Assembly: GCA_026984035.1 (NCBI GenBank) | Contig: JALSSW010000047.1 | Span: 1-64,000, forward strand | Origin: Planctomycetota bacterium | Lineage (GTDB): Bacteria; Planctomycetota; UBA1135; GCA-002748355 | DNA: 64,000 nucleotides | Reading direction: 5' to 3' | Part shown: positions 27,507 to 36,029 of the stretch, piece after piece | Numbering within the stretch: the stretch's first letter is position 1 | Layout of the letters: each line of letters begins with the position of its first letter | Notes under the pieces: model-generated | What the model was told of the DNA's origin: nothing | Seen by the model: the letters and a program-made list of their open reading frames with translations, nothing else | Databases searched by the model: none | Position numbers and translations under genes: made by a program

Positions 27507-28852
27507 TGCACGGGCTCCGACTGTGCCAAGAAACTTTCGAAACGCATAAAGTCCCGAAAAAACCTGAGCTTGACCGTCCCAGTAGGGCCATTTCTCTGCT
27601 TCGCAAGAATGAGTTCCGCGAGACCTTTGAGCTCCTCATTCTCCGGTTTGTAATACTCTTCCCGGTGAAGCATCATGATGACATCTGCGTCTTGTTCGAT
27701 TGCACCGGATTCCCGAAGGTCAGACATACGCGGTCTATGATTGTCTCGTTGTTCCACTCCCCGGTTTAGCTGGGACAAAGCAACCACAGGGATTTCCAAC
27801 TCTTTGGCTAAGCCCTTCAGAGATCGACTGATCAAAGAAATCTCCTGCTGACGGCTTTCCACTCGAGTCCCCGCATGAAGCAGCTGGAGATAATCAATCA
27901 CAATGAGTTTAATATCTTCCTTTTGTCGAAGCCGCCTAGCCTTGGAACGAAGGTTCAACAGAGTGAGAGCGGGCGTATCATCAATAAAAATATTTCGTTT
28001 ATAGAAATCTCCAGCCGCTTCCTGGAGCCTCCCCTGCTCTGCCTGAGAAAGAAACCCTCGGCGCATTTTATGTGCATCAACCTGGGCGGTCGCACATAGC
28101 ATGTTTTGGGTCACCTGGGTTGAGGTCATCTCTAAGCTAAAGAACACGGCCCCATAACCTTTGGCGGAAGACCTTTCAATTAGGTTCAGTGCGAAGGAGG
28201 TCTTCCCCATCGAGGGACGAGCCGCAATGATGATCAGTTCCCCCGGCTGTAAACCACTCGTGTATTCATCCAGATCATGAAAACCTGTTGCAACCCCGGT
28301 GGGTCCATCTCCCCGATTGCGATACGATTCAATTCGCTTGTAGGTTTCCCATATCAGATTCTCCATCGGCTGAGGTTCTCCCACCTCCCGATCGCGAGCG
28401 ATTTCCAGGATCCTGGCCTCAGCTTCATCTAAAAGGTCCGAGGGCTCCTCGGCGGATTGATAGGCCTTCTGGGCAATCTCGGTCGTGATTCCGATCAACT
28501 TCCGAAGCACGGATTTGTTTCGAACAATCTCCGCATGGTGGTGGGCATTGGCTGCCGTCGGTGCATAGTCGACAAGAGTGTAGAGGTAGCCTCTTGTTCC
28601 AGCTTGGTCCAGGACTCCTTGCTTTTCGAGCTGATCCCCAACGGTGACAGGATCCAACTGCTTGTGGTTATCGTAAAGCTCCCGAATCGCCTTAAAAACA
28701 AGCTGATGAGCTTGAAGGTGGAAATCCTCAGGGTCCAATAACTGAAGGAGATCCACGCATGTGTCCTCATGGATAAACATCGAGGAAAGCACGCTTTTTT
28801 CCGCCTCGAGGTTATGAGGCACAGTCCGCAGATCTTCCGGCCCCTGGCCCAT
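27503..28852 (-). CDS. dnaB: Replicative DNA helicase DnaB
   Basis: The 449-residue protein has the N-terminal DnaB domain (VPHNLEAEKSVLSSMF) and a RecA-like helicase domain with Walker A ARPSMGKTSFALNL. VIDYLQLLHAG (Walker B) and ALSQLNRGVEQR with DLRESGAIEQDADVIMMLHR complete the family signatures. It unwinds DNA at the replication fork. No intein or insertion is visible. It follows rplI as in the conserved rpsF-rpsR-rplI-dnaB order, with a hairpin between them. Confidence 0.97.
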   Translation of the reverse strand: MGQGPEDLRTVPHNLEAEKSVLSSMFIHEDTCVDLLQLLDPEDFHLQAHQLVFKAIRELYDNHKQLDPVTVGDQLEKQGVLDQAGTRGYLYTLVDYAPTAANAHHHAEIVRNKSVLRKLIGITTEIAQKAYQSAEEPSDLLDEAEARILEIARDREVGEPQPMENLIWETYKRIESYRNRGDGPTGVATGFHDLDEYTSGLQPGELIIIAARPSMGKTSFALNLIERSSAKGYGAVFFSLEMTSTQVTQNMLCATAQVDAHKMRRGFLSQAEQGRLQEAAGDFYKRNIFIDDTPALTLLNLRSKARRLRQKEDIKLIVIDYLQLLHAGTRVESRQQEISLISRSLKGLAKELEIPVVALSQLNRGVEQRDNHRPRMSDLRESGAIEQDADVIMMLHREEYYKPENEELKGLAELILAKQRNGPTGTVKLRFFRDFMRFESFLAQSEPVH

Positions 28853-28885
28853 CCTTAGCCCTCTCCTCTTTCTGACAAACCCAAA

Positions 28886-28908
28886 GAGGGGAAGCTTAGC
28901 TTCCCCTC
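28886..28908 (-). terminator. Hairpin between rplI and dnaB
   Basis: A perfect 10-bp stem GAGGGGAAGC/GCTTCCCCTC with a 3-base loop lies about 55 bases past the rplI stop. On the minus strand it is followed by TTTGGGTTTG, a weak T tract, so partial termination or attenuation before dnaB is plausible. A full terminator is less certain. Confidence 0.5.
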
Positions 28909-28964
28909 CTAGTCATGTCATCAGCTCATCATGTAGGGAGTCTTCCCACGGGAAGCGTGTCCCT

Positions 28965-29435
28965 TTAATCGGCAGCCTTTACAACCCAGATCCGCGCCTG
29001 AACAGTCACATCTCCATAGACATGGATGGGCACTTCAAACTGCCCGACCTCTTTAATGTGATCTTCCATACGGACACTTGATGGGTGGATCTCAAGGCCA
29101 GCCTCATTCATTGCATCTGCAATCATTTGATTTGTCACAGACCCATAGAGCTTTCCATCGTTCCCCACTTTCATCTCCAAAGTGATGTTTGTTTGGGGGA
29201 TTTTTTCGGCCAACTCCTTCAAGGATTTTTCTCGGGCGGCTTCCATATCGGCCATTTTTTTCTCCCGCGCCGCAAGAGCTGCGAGGGTCGTGGCATCTGG
29301 AATCGCTGCAACTCCCATTGGAAGAAGGAAGTTTCGGGCATAGCCGGGGCGGACACGGACAGTTTCACCTGTCTTGCCGAGGTTCTTGACGTCCTGCATT
29401 AGCAGAACTTGGATGTCACTCGCTTTCTTACTCAT
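28965..29435 (-). CDS. rplI: 50S ribosomal protein bL9
   Basis: The 156-residue protein has the bL9 N-terminal domain QVLLMQDVKNLGKTGETVRV followed by RPGYARNFLLPMGVA, a long connecting helix (about 40-80), and the C-terminal domain with KLYGSVT. It stabilises the L1 stalk base. It lies 18 bases downstream of rpsR. Confidence 0.96.
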   Translation of the reverse strand: MSKKASDIQVLLMQDVKNLGKTGETVRVRPGYARNFLLPMGVAAIPDATTLAALAAREKKMADMEAAREKSLKELAEKIPQTNITLEMKVGNDGKLYGSVTNQMIADAMNEAGLEIHPSSVRMEDHIKEVGQFEVPIHVYGDVTVQARIWVVKAAD

Positions 29436-29453
29436 CTGAAGCCCTTCCTTTCC

Positions 29454-29681
29454 CTAGGATGTGTAGGGGATTAATGCGAGAAAACGAGCACGCTTGATCG
29501 CACGTTTAAGCTTTCTCTGATCCTTACCCGAAAAACCCGTCCGCTTACGAGGGTAAATTCGAAATTGTGGGCTCATCAAACTCGAAAGATAGGGGATGTT
29601 CTTGTAATCCAATTCCCCATCAGGCTTTACGTTGCTAGCTTCAGAACCGAATCGCCGAAATTTTTTGTTTCCATATGCCAT
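29454..29681 (-). CDS. rpsR: 30S ribosomal protein bS18
   Basis: The 75-residue basic protein has the bS18 signature: IDYKN-like LDYKNIPYLSSLMS, then RIYPRKRTGFSGKDQRKLKRAIKRARFLALIPY. It binds the small-subunit platform together with bS6. No ssb gene lies between rpsF and rpsR, unlike the arrangement in many Bacillota and other phyla. Spacing to rpsF is 24 bases. Confidence 0.96.
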   Translation of the reverse strand: MAYGNKKFRRFGSEASNVKPDGELDYKNIPYLSSLMSPQFRIYPRKRTGFSGKDQRKLKRAIKRARFLALIPYTS

Positions 29682-29705
29682 GGTCTAACTCCTTATCTCT
29701 TTTCT

Positions 29706-30260
29706 TCAGTCGTTTTTTGTTTCGCCTTCGGACAGAGGCGAAGAGCCTTCATCTTCCGCCTCAAGAGAAGCCTCGGTAGATCCCTCAACGCTTTCCTCGA
29801 TCACTTCAACTTCCGAAGCAGACACGACCTCAGCGACAACATCTACAGCGAGGGATTCTCCCTCAGAAGTAAGTTCCTCTTCGGGCTTTTCAGTCTTTTC
29901 GGACGCGCCCGTCTCTTCCTCGGTGGAAGCTTCAACTTGGAATTCCTTCTCCGGCTCGAAGGCTTCCGCAGGCACTTCGTCAACTTTTAGAAGCAGGTGC
30001 CTCAACACCGGCTCTGCCAACTTGAAGTCAAAATTCAACTTTGCAAGACTGTCCGGGGATGCCTTGATATAGGCAAGGTAGTAGGTGGCCCGACGCTGCT
30101 TCTTGATTTCATAGGCAAGCTTCCTTTCATCCCAGCGCTTTGCCACGATGATTTCGGCTCCATGCTTCTTGAAGACTCCGTCCACCTTTTCTTTGAGGCT
30201 ATCCCAGCCCTTTTTCACCTCCCGATTATCCAGGAGAAGCATCGCTTCATACGTTTTCAT
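29706..30260 (-). CDS. rpsF: 30S ribosomal protein bS6 with long acidic C-terminal tail
   Basis: The 184-residue protein has a normal bS6 fold at residues 1-100 (MKTYEAMLLLDN, WDERKLAYEIKKQRRATYYLAY, LAEPVLRHLLLKV). It then carries an extra tail of about 84 residues that is very rich in Glu, Ser and Ala. E. coli bS6 also has a short Glu tail added by RimK, but this one is genetically encoded and much longer. ATG 30260 is chosen because GGAG lies ten bases upstream and the fold begins here; the frame is open to 30290. Confidence 0.95.
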   Translation of the reverse strand: MKTYEAMLLLDNREVKKGWDSLKEKVDGVFKKHGAEIIVAKRWDERKLAYEIKKQRRATYYLAYIKASPDSLAKLNFDFKLAEPVLRHLLLKVDEVPAEAFEPEKEFQVEASTEEETGASEKTEKPEEELTSEGESLAVDVVAEVVSASEVEVIEESVEGSTEASLEAEDEGSSPLSEGETKND

Positions 30261-30328
30261 AAAAAATCGGCTCCTTGGCCAATGGCTCAAAAAAAATCCT
30301 CTTGATCCCTAGCCTGGATTCACCGAGA

Positions 30329-30399
30329 GCGTGTGAACCTATTCATTGGAAAGTTCACCCCACGCTTTTTAAGACTTTGCAATCCCAGCAAAGGGTCTT
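30329..30399 (-). promoter_or_regulatory. Two tandem hairpins in the rpsF leader
   Basis: Upstream of rpsF on the minus strand, AAGAC-CC-TTTGC pairs with GCAAA-GTCTT (30371-30399) around a 7-base loop. Directly after it, GCGT-GGG-GTGAAC pairs with GTTCAC-ACGC (30329-30365) around a 14-base loop. Each hairpin has a one-sided bulge on its 5' arm (CC and GGG). Known rpsF operons often carry a leader bound by the bS6:bS18 complex, so an autoregulatory leader is possible. I cannot match the published motif by eye. Confidence 0.4.
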
Positions 30400-30527
30400 A
30401 GGCATCATCCAGGCAGAAGTTCAGGTTCGAAATCACAAAACAAGAACAACAAAACATCGTCCAGACAATTGAACCCTTAAACTTGAACTCATTGACTCGG
30501 ATCCTTTGAAGGGATCCTCAGACCCGC

Positions 30528-31208
30528 TCAATTCTCTTCCTCAACGGGAGAGGAAAAGCCATTGAAGCGTGTCATCAAGTCCGGAAGATCCACGCCCTGC
30601 ATCCAAGCAAGACAGCAATCGACGGAAGCCGAAAGAACGGGATCCAGGATCCTCCTTTCCGAAGCTTCGAAAACCCCCAAGACAAAATCAGGGTCCGCCA
30701 TACTTCCAGAGTCAAGATCTGAGCGACCAATCCCGATTCGTAATCGGGGAAAGCCTTCGGAACCCAAGCAAGACACAATGGATTTCATCCCATTGTGACC
30801 TCCCGGGCTGCCCCCCGGCCGCAATCGAATGCGCCCCAAGGGTAGGTTCAGGTCGTCATAGACTACAAAGATCGATTCCGGCGCAATTTCAAAACGCCGA
30901 GCGAAAGCAGCAACTGCTACCCCGCTTAGATTCATATAGGTCATAGGTTTCAAGAGGAGAATGCTTCCTCTTGGGTCTTCCTCAGAAAAAGACTCCGGCA
31001 ACACCTCCGAGACTCGTCCTTTGACTCGTCCCGAAAAACCATCCTTTCGACTCAACCGTCGCCAAGAGATCTCAAGCCGTTCTCCGACCAAATCCAAGAC
31101 CTCAAAGCCTAAGTTGTGTCGAGTTCCTTTATACTCTTCACCAGGATTGCCGAGGCCCACAAGAAGCCGCCCCCCAGATCCTGGAGAAGATGAATTCGAG
31201 CCGAACAT
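30528..31208 (-). CDS. pth: Peptidyl-tRNA hydrolase
   Basis: The 226-residue enzyme recycles tRNA from peptidyl-tRNA. Motifs are LLVGLGNPGEEYKGTRHNLGFEVLD (with the catalytic His in TRHNLGF), LLKPMTYMNLSG and VVYDDLNLPLGRIRLRPGGSPGGHNGMKS. A short Ser/Gly-rich extension of about 12 residues precedes the core and the C-terminus is about 25 residues longer than E. coli Pth. It sits between rplY and rpsF in the same orientation. Confidence 0.96.
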   Translation of the reverse strand: MFGSNSSSPGSGGRLLVGLGNPGEEYKGTRHNLGFEVLDLVGERLEISWRRLSRKDGFSGRVKGRVSEVLPESFSEEDPRGSILLLKPMTYMNLSGVAVAAFARRFEIAPESIFVVYDDLNLPLGRIRLRPGGSPGGHNGMKSIVSCLGSEGFPRLRIGIGRSDLDSGSMADPDFVLGVFEASERRILDPVLSASVDCCLAWMQGVDLPDLMTRFNGFSSPVEEEN

Positions 31209-31374
31209 CCTAGCCCTTTCCTAGCAAGAAGCAAAGGCAAGATCCTACCATTTCTCCCTCAAAGCCCACATCATCCACAAGCACAGTAGTCTCCTTGGAC
31301 GCCACCTGGAGATTAGGGCTGGCTCAGGATCATGGCTTGTGAGAGACCTGGGAACGGTGAGGATGACGGGAAAA

Positions 31375-32004
31375 TCAGTCTCCCGATGGAGCCTCACCTT
31401 CCCCAGCCCCTTCGCCTTCAGCTTCCTCGTCCGCCGGTTCCTCCTTGCGGGCTTTAGCAACGCGAACTTGGCAAATGACCTCCTCCGGATCCACCAGGGT
31501 CTTCACACCCTCCCCCAGGGGAAGATCCTTCACCCGAATCACATCCCCCAGGTCCAGGTCATTGATCACCAAACGCAAAACCTCGGGCAAATCCTTAGGT
31601 AGGCACTCCACCTCAATCTGTTGCATGGGAGCGTCAAAAACCCCGTCTTTGGAAAGACCCTTCGGAGTCCCTACAAATTGGATCTGAACGCTCGAACGCA
31701 TCAATTCATTCAAGGAAATCCGGATAAAATCCGCATGAAGAATGCGATCCTCCAACTCGTCCCATTGAAGCTCCTTCAGGAAGGTCTCTTCCTTGGAGCC
31801 GTCATCCAGCCTTAGCTCAAAGACCTTATGGCGACTCCACACCTGAGAGGTGAAGTCTTTCTCGTCCAAAGCGAGGTTTCTTCCTTCTTTAGACTTTCCA
31901 TACACAACCGCCGGAATAAAACCAGCCGCCCGAAGGATGCGGTTATTCCTCTTTCCGAGCTGGTCGCTTCCGCGCAGCTTTGCTTCAAGATTTGCAATCT
32001 TCAT
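31375..32004 (-). CDS. rplY: 50S ribosomal protein bL25 (Ctc-type)
   Basis: The 209-residue protein has the 5S-rRNA-binding bL25 domain (RAAGFIPAVVYGKSKEGRNLAL, RILHADFIRIS). A TL5/Ctc C-terminal domain follows (VECLPKDLPEVLRLVINDLDLGDVIRVKDLPL), then an acidic Glu/Gly-rich tail. It is downstream of prs and upstream of pth, the order conserved in many bacteria. Confidence 0.95.
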   Translation of the reverse strand: MKIANLEAKLRGSDQLGKRNNRILRAAGFIPAVVYGKSKEGRNLALDEKDFTSQVWSRHKVFELRLDDGSKEETFLKELQWDELEDRILHADFIRISLNELMRSSVQIQFVGTPKGLSKDGVFDAPMQQIEVECLPKDLPEVLRLVINDLDLGDVIRVKDLPLGEGVKTLVDPEEVICQVRVAKARKEEPADEEAEGEGAGEGEAPSGD

Positions 32005-32107
32005 CGATTTGACCTCTTCACCTCATACCCAACATCATAAAAAATGAGTCCCGAATGCCGGCAGATCATCCTTGCCAACACAGATTCCTTCCCCATCCGT
32101 AACATCT

Positions 32108-33058
32108 TCAGCCCAAGCTATCAAAGAGGCGACTCACTGATTCACTTTTGTGAATGTTCATGATCGCCTTCGAAAGCATTGGGGCAAGGCTGACATGTTG
32201 GAGCTTTTTTGGGCTCCTATCCCCAGGAATGGGAATACTATCCGAAAAAAAGATACCGTCCACCGGAGCACCATCCAAACGCTCCACAGCAGGCCCACAA
32301 AGAACCCCATGAGTCGCTGCAAGAAAAACACTCTTTGCTCCATTCGCTTTGACGATCCGGGCAGCATCTGTAATCGATCCACCGGTAGAGACCATGTCAT
32401 CCACGATGAGAGCGTTTTTTCCTTCAACCTCACCAACTAAGTTTTCCACATGGGTTTCCGTTCCTGAAACCCGACGCTTATCGATGATGGCCAAACTGGC
32501 GCCGAGGGCCTTGGAATAGGCTCGAACTAACTTCACTCCTCCCACATCAGGCGAAACAATCACAAGATTGTCTCCAAGAACCTCCTTGAGAACAGGAAGG
32601 AAAGCAGGCCGGGCATAGAGGTGGTCCACCGGAATATCGAAAAAACCCTGGATTTGAGCAGCATGAAGGTCAACGGTCAAAACCCGATGAGCCCCGGCTT
32701 GGGTGATCAGATTTGCAGCCAACTTAGCGGTTATCGGAACACGCCCTTCGTCCTTTCGGTCCTTGCGCGCATAACCGAAATATGGAAGAACTGCAGTGAT
32801 TCGATCCGCTGAAGCCCGCCTCAAACAATCGATCATGATCAAAAGCTCCATGAGGTTCTCATTCACCGGAGGGCAAGTCGGCTGGACCACAAAACAGTCA
32901 GCCCCTCGAACATCACACAGAACTTTCACGTCGATCTCGCCATCAGGGAAGCGCCCAACTGCAGCCTCTCCCAAATCCAGCCCCATTTCAGTCACAATGG
33001 CCTTTGCAAGCACAGGGTGGGCATTACCAGAAAAGACTCGTAGCCGATGGAAGGCCAT
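32108..33058 (-). CDS. prs: Ribose-phosphate pyrophosphokinase
   Basis: The 316-residue cytosolic enzyme makes PRPP from ribose 5-phosphate and ATP. Visible motifs are the N-terminal RVFSGNAHPVLAKAI, the flexible-loop region GYARKDRKDEGRVPI, VSPDVGGVKLVRAYSKALG, and the PRPP-binding loop NALIVDDMVSTGGSI. ATG 33058 overlaps the glmU stop as TGATG; a GTG one codon earlier would give GTGA. A G-rich Shine-Dalgarno lies inside the end of glmU, supporting coupling. Confidence 0.97.
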   Translation of the reverse strand: MAFHRLRVFSGNAHPVLAKAIVTEMGLDLGEAAVGRFPDGEIDVKVLCDVRGADCFVVQPTCPPVNENLMELLIMIDCLRRASADRITAVLPYFGYARKDRKDEGRVPITAKLAANLITQAGAHRVLTVDLHAAQIQGFFDIPVDHLYARPAFLPVLKEVLGDNLVIVSPDVGGVKLVRAYSKALGASLAIIDKRRVSGTETHVENLVGEVEGKNALIVDDMVSTGGSITDAARIVKANGAKSVFLAATHGVLCGPAVERLDGAPVDGIFFSDSIPIPGDRSPKKLQHVSLAPMLSKAIMNIHKSESVSRLFDSLG

Positions 33059-34392
33059 CACTCACCCCCCTCTTCATCGAGCCGCTTCAAAAACCGTGCA
33101 GGAACCCCCACAAAGACCTCTTGAGCCCCAATATGGCAATTGCGTTTGATCAGCGCTCCCGCCCCCGTCAGAGCCCCCTCTCCCACTTTTGCGGGTGCTA
33201 CAAGGATCGTCCCGGATCCAATAAAGGCTCGATCTCCGATCTCGGTCTTGTGCTTGTGAACACCATCATAGTTCGCAGTGATCGTCCCCGCCCCGATGTT
33301 GGCTCTCCTGCCAATCGTAGCATCCCCAAGGTAGGTCAAATGTTTCGCCTTGGACCCCTGACCGAGAACTGATTTTTTCATCTCGACAAAGTTCCCTACC
33401 TCGGCCTGATCTTCGAGAACTGCCCCTACCCGAAGATGACTGAAGGGGCCAACTTCACAATTTTCTCCCACCTTCACCCCATTTCGCATGACCACAAAGG
33501 GGAGCACCTTGGTCCCGCTCCCAATCTGCACGTCCTTCTCGATGACTGCAGTGGCCGGATCTTCGATCAAAACTCCATTGGCCATATGTTCTTCAAGGAT
33601 TCGCTCCTGCAAAACCCATCGGGCCTGGGCCAACTGACTCAAGTCGTTGATCCCGAGAACTTCATCCGGATCCTCCGTCATGATCGGTAGAACAGCCTCT
33701 CCCTTTTCTACAAGCATCCCAAAAACATCGGTCAAATAATATTCGCCTTGCTTGTTCTGGTTTTTGAGCTTGGGGAGACAGGAACGCAAGGCGGAAGCAC
33801 GGAAGGCGCAAAATCCAGTATTTACCTCTTGGATTTCAAGTTCCTCTTGGCTGCAGTCTTTTGCTTCACGGATGGCGAGGAAGGTCCCGTCCTCAGCTCG
33901 GAGAATCCGCCCCAGCCCTCCCGGAACCAGTTCCTCTGAGGTTAAGATGGTTGCCGCCGGGCACCCGACCTCCGGGATCTCACATTCCACACCCCGGACC
34001 AAAGCCTGGAGGGTTTCAACGGAAATCAGCGGAGAATCCCCATATAAAACCAAGATCGTCCCTTCAAATGCCCCATCGGGATCCATCGCCTTTAGAGCCA
34101 CTTGCATCGCGTGGCCCGTGCCATTGGGTGCCCCCTGGTCTACAACTTGGCAACCGAGAGCTTCAAAACGCTTCCCGAGGGTGGTTTGAACCTCTCCAAT
34201 CCCATGATGCAGGACAATTACCGAGTGGTCAGCGTGAAGCGCCTCGAGAGAATCGAGGACGTAATCCAGCATCGGTGCACCACAAAGGGGCAAAAGGACT
34301 TTGGGGAGCTTTTGCTTTGTGCGCGTCCCCTTGCCGGCAGCGAGAACGATTACAGCAAGCTTATCGACTGGATTGTGTTTTTTTGGTGCCAC
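33058..34392 (-). CDS. glmU: Bifunctional GlcNAc-1-P uridyltransferase / GlcN-1-P acetyltransferase
   Basis: The 444-residue enzyme makes UDP-GlcNAc for peptidoglycan and LPS. The N-terminal pyrophosphorylase motif is VLAAGKGTRTKQKLPKVL and includes GAPNGTGHAMQVA. The left-handed beta-helix acetyltransferase half has GNFVEMKKSVLGQGSKAKHL, YLGDATIGRRANIGAG and TITANYDGVHKHKTEIGD. The start is uncertain. GTG 34392 leaves a normal-length N-terminus (MAPKKHNPVDK), whereas a TTG at 34440 would put a strong hairpin (34415-34431) inside the coding region. It is the first gene of the long minus-strand housekeeping block. Confidence 0.94.
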   Translation of the reverse strand: MAPKKHNPVDKLAVIVLAAGKGTRTKQKLPKVLLPLCGAPMLDYVLDSLEALHADHSVIVLHHGIGEVQTTLGKRFEALGCQVVDQGAPNGTGHAMQVALKAMDPDGAFEGTILVLYGDSPLISVETLQALVRGVECEIPEVGCPAATILTSEELVPGGLGRILRAEDGTFLAIREAKDCSQEELEIQEVNTGFCAFRASALRSCLPKLKNQNKQGEYYLTDVFGMLVEKGEAVLPIMTEDPDEVLGINDLSQLAQARWVLQERILEEHMANGVLIEDPATAVIEKDVQIGSGTKVLPFVVMRNGVKVGENCEVGPFSHLRVGAVLEDQAEVGNFVEMKKSVLGQGSKAKHLTYLGDATIGRRANIGAGTITANYDGVHKHKTEIGDRAFIGSGTILVAPAKVGEGALTGAGALIKRNCHIGAQEVFVGVPARFLKRLDEEGGE

Positions 34393-34414
34393 GATCGCGC
34401 GAATAGAGGGCCTT

Positions 34415-34431
34415 CCCCCACTAGGTGGGGG
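34415..34431. other. G/C hairpin just upstream of glmU
   Basis: Arms CCCCCAC and GTGGGGG pair perfectly over a 3-base loop, 23 bases upstream of the preferred glmU GTG start. No T-run follows on the minus strand. On the plus strand it is followed only by ATCTTTC. It may be a leader structure or a weak terminator for the acyl-CoA dehydrogenase gene upstream on the same strand. Confidence 0.4.
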
Positions 34432-34521
34432 ATCTTTCAATGTGGAAAATGGGCAAAAGTTCTACCAGATTCCTTCCCCCAGTTCCAGGAATCCGCCGGA
34501 AATGGCTTCATTCGCAAAGTT

Positions 34522-35664
34522 TTAACGCAAGACCCCCCTTGCAATAACCAAGCGCTGGATTTCGCTAGTTCCCTCGTAGATCCGATTCACCCTTGCATCC
34601 CGATACATCCGCTCCACCGGATATTCCTTGCTGTATCCCATTCCACCATGGATCTGGACTGCCCGATCCACAACCCGGTCCAAGGCTTCCGAACAAAACA
34701 GCTTTACCATGGCAGACTCCTGAGAAAAGGGCTTCCCTTGGTCGCACATCCAGGCTGCACGGTAAACCATCGACTCCATTGCATAAATATCGGTAGCCAT
34801 ATCCGCCAACATGGTCTGAATCGCCTGTTGCTTGGCGATGGGCTTTCCAAAGGCAACCCGCTCCTTCGCATACCGAGCCGAGACCTCCAAAGCCTCCTTG
34901 GCTGCCCCCAAGCAGTTCGCCCCCAAGGTAAGCCGTCCGCGGTCCAGGGTCCCCATGGCCACGGAAAACCCTTTGCCAATCTCTCCAAGGCGATTGGCAT
35001 CCGGAACCCGGACCCCGTCAAAATGCAACTCCACCGTCGAGGAACCGCACTGCCCCATCTTCTCTTCGCGTTTTCCTGAGCGGAACCCTTTCATCCCCCG
35101 CTCGATGACAAAAGCAGTGATCCCTCCCCGGGCCCCCTTCTCTCGGTCATTTGCCGCAAATGTGACAATCAGGTCAGCCACATCCCCATTTGTGATCCAT
35201 ATTTTCGACCCGTTGACAATCCAATCATCCCCATCCCGCTCGGCAGTGGTCCGCATCGCCCCAGCATCTGATCCCGCATCCGCTTCCGTCAATGCGTAGC
35301 AAGATAAAAGTTCGCCTTTCACCATTGCCGGCAAATACCGTTGCTTCTGTTCATCCGTTCCATACAGGAGGATTGCATTCCCCCCAATGGACATATGGCC
35401 CCCGCAAAAAACCGCCGTCGAAAAACAACCCCGGGTAATCTCTTCCATAAAGATACAGAGGCCTATCTCCCCAAGACCAGAACCCCCATATTCCTCTGGA
35501 ACATGGATCCCGAAAAAACCCAACTCTTTGATCTGGTCAATGATTTCTGAAGGAATCTTGTGTTCTCGATCAATCTCCGCAGCTCGAGGCTTTAATTCTC
35601 CTACCGTCCAATCTCGGACCATCTCCCGCAGCATTTGCTGCTCCTCATTCCATGAAAAATCCAT
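34522..35664 (-). CDS. Acyl-CoA dehydrogenase
   Basis: The 380-residue flavoenzyme introduces the 2,3 double bond in acyl-CoA and passes electrons to ETF. Family signatures are CYALTEADAGSDAGAMRTTA and the C-terminal QIHGGMGYSKEYPVERMYRDARVNRIYEGTSEIQ, which includes the usual catalytic Glu (YEGTSE). ATG 35664 is chosen because GAGG lies five bases upstream and MDFSWNEEQQMLREM matches the family N-terminus. A longer frame to 35718 lacks support. It probably works with the enoyl-CoA hydratase and ETF-QO encoded elsewhere in the window. Confidence 0.96.
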   Translation of the reverse strand: MDFSWNEEQQMLREMVRDWTVGELKPRAAEIDREHKIPSEIIDQIKELGFFGIHVPEEYGGSGLGEIGLCIFMEEITRGCFSTAVFCGGHMSIGGNAILLYGTDEQKQRYLPAMVKGELLSCYALTEADAGSDAGAMRTTAERDGDDWIVNGSKIWITNGDVADLIVTFAANDREKGARGGITAFVIERGMKGFRSGKREEKMGQCGSSTVELHFDGVRVPDANRLGEIGKGFSVAMGTLDRGRLTLGANCLGAAKEALEVSARYAKERVAFGKPIAKQQAIQTMLADMATDIYAMESMVYRAAWMCDQGKPFSQESAMVKLFCSEALDRVVDRAVQIHGGMGYSKEYPVERMYRDARVNRIYEGTSEIQRLVIARGVLR

Positions 35665-35777
35665 TTCATCCTCACTAGACGCCTCAAAGAAAAGAAGTCT
35701 GGCCGATAGAAGCTCCAAGTTCCAGCTTCGGAAGCAAATACCAATGGAACGAATATCAGAGAGAAGCTCCCCACACT

Positions 35778-36029
35778 CTAAGAGTGCCGACGCCCCTGAT
35801 TAAAAGAAAATGCAGGTAAACCGAAGACAACGAAGGCTCCGATAATTCCACCAGAATCCTTCATAAGGACGAGTCCAGATCCATACACAACCAAGGAAGG
35901 GAATGGATTCATCGGAGAGCGATTGGCTTTAGGTCCAAAAACCTTCGGAAGAGGCAAGGCGACCCAAAGGATGAAAGACCACACACAGAGTAAGTAAAAA
36001 GCAATGTTCCGAATCCTGATTCTCGACAA
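35778..36029 (-). CDS. Possible small membrane protein (uncertain)
   Basis: This frame lies in the 339-base gap between the acyl-CoA dehydrogenase start (35664) and the plus-strand gene at 36004. It could encode up to 83 residues with two hydrophobic segments (FYLLCVWSFILWVALPLP and GGIIGAFVVFGLPAFSF) separated by a Pro/Lys-rich loop. The longest start is a TTG overlapping the divergent gene by 26 bases; an internal GTG is also possible. No clear Shine-Dalgarno sequence and no recognised family. If it is not real, the gap holds only the two divergent promoters, and I see no other structure in it. Confidence 0.3.
   Translation of the reverse strand: MSRIRIRNIAFYLLCVWSFILWVALPLPKVFGPKANRSPMNPFPSLVVYGSGLVLMKDSGGIIGAFVVFGLPAFSFNQGRRHS

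Noticed and set aside
30329-30370. Plus-strand terminator (stem plus TTTTT)
   Set aside because: The shape fits, but no plus-strand gene ends upstream of it; read as part of the minus-strand rpsF leader.
30275-30472. 65-codon plus-strand frame in the rpsF leader
   Set aside because: Basic, low-complexity translation, no ribosome site, and the region folds into hairpins relevant to the minus strand.
31245-31460. 71-codon minus-strand frame after rplY
   Set aside because: Overlaps the 3' end of rplY in another frame, very Arg-rich, no ribosome site.
34393-34440. TTG start of glmU at 34440
   Set aside because: It would put the CCCCCAC/GTGGGGG hairpin in the coding sequence and has no Shine-Dalgarno; the GTG at 34392 gives a normal N-terminus. 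Not fully excluded.
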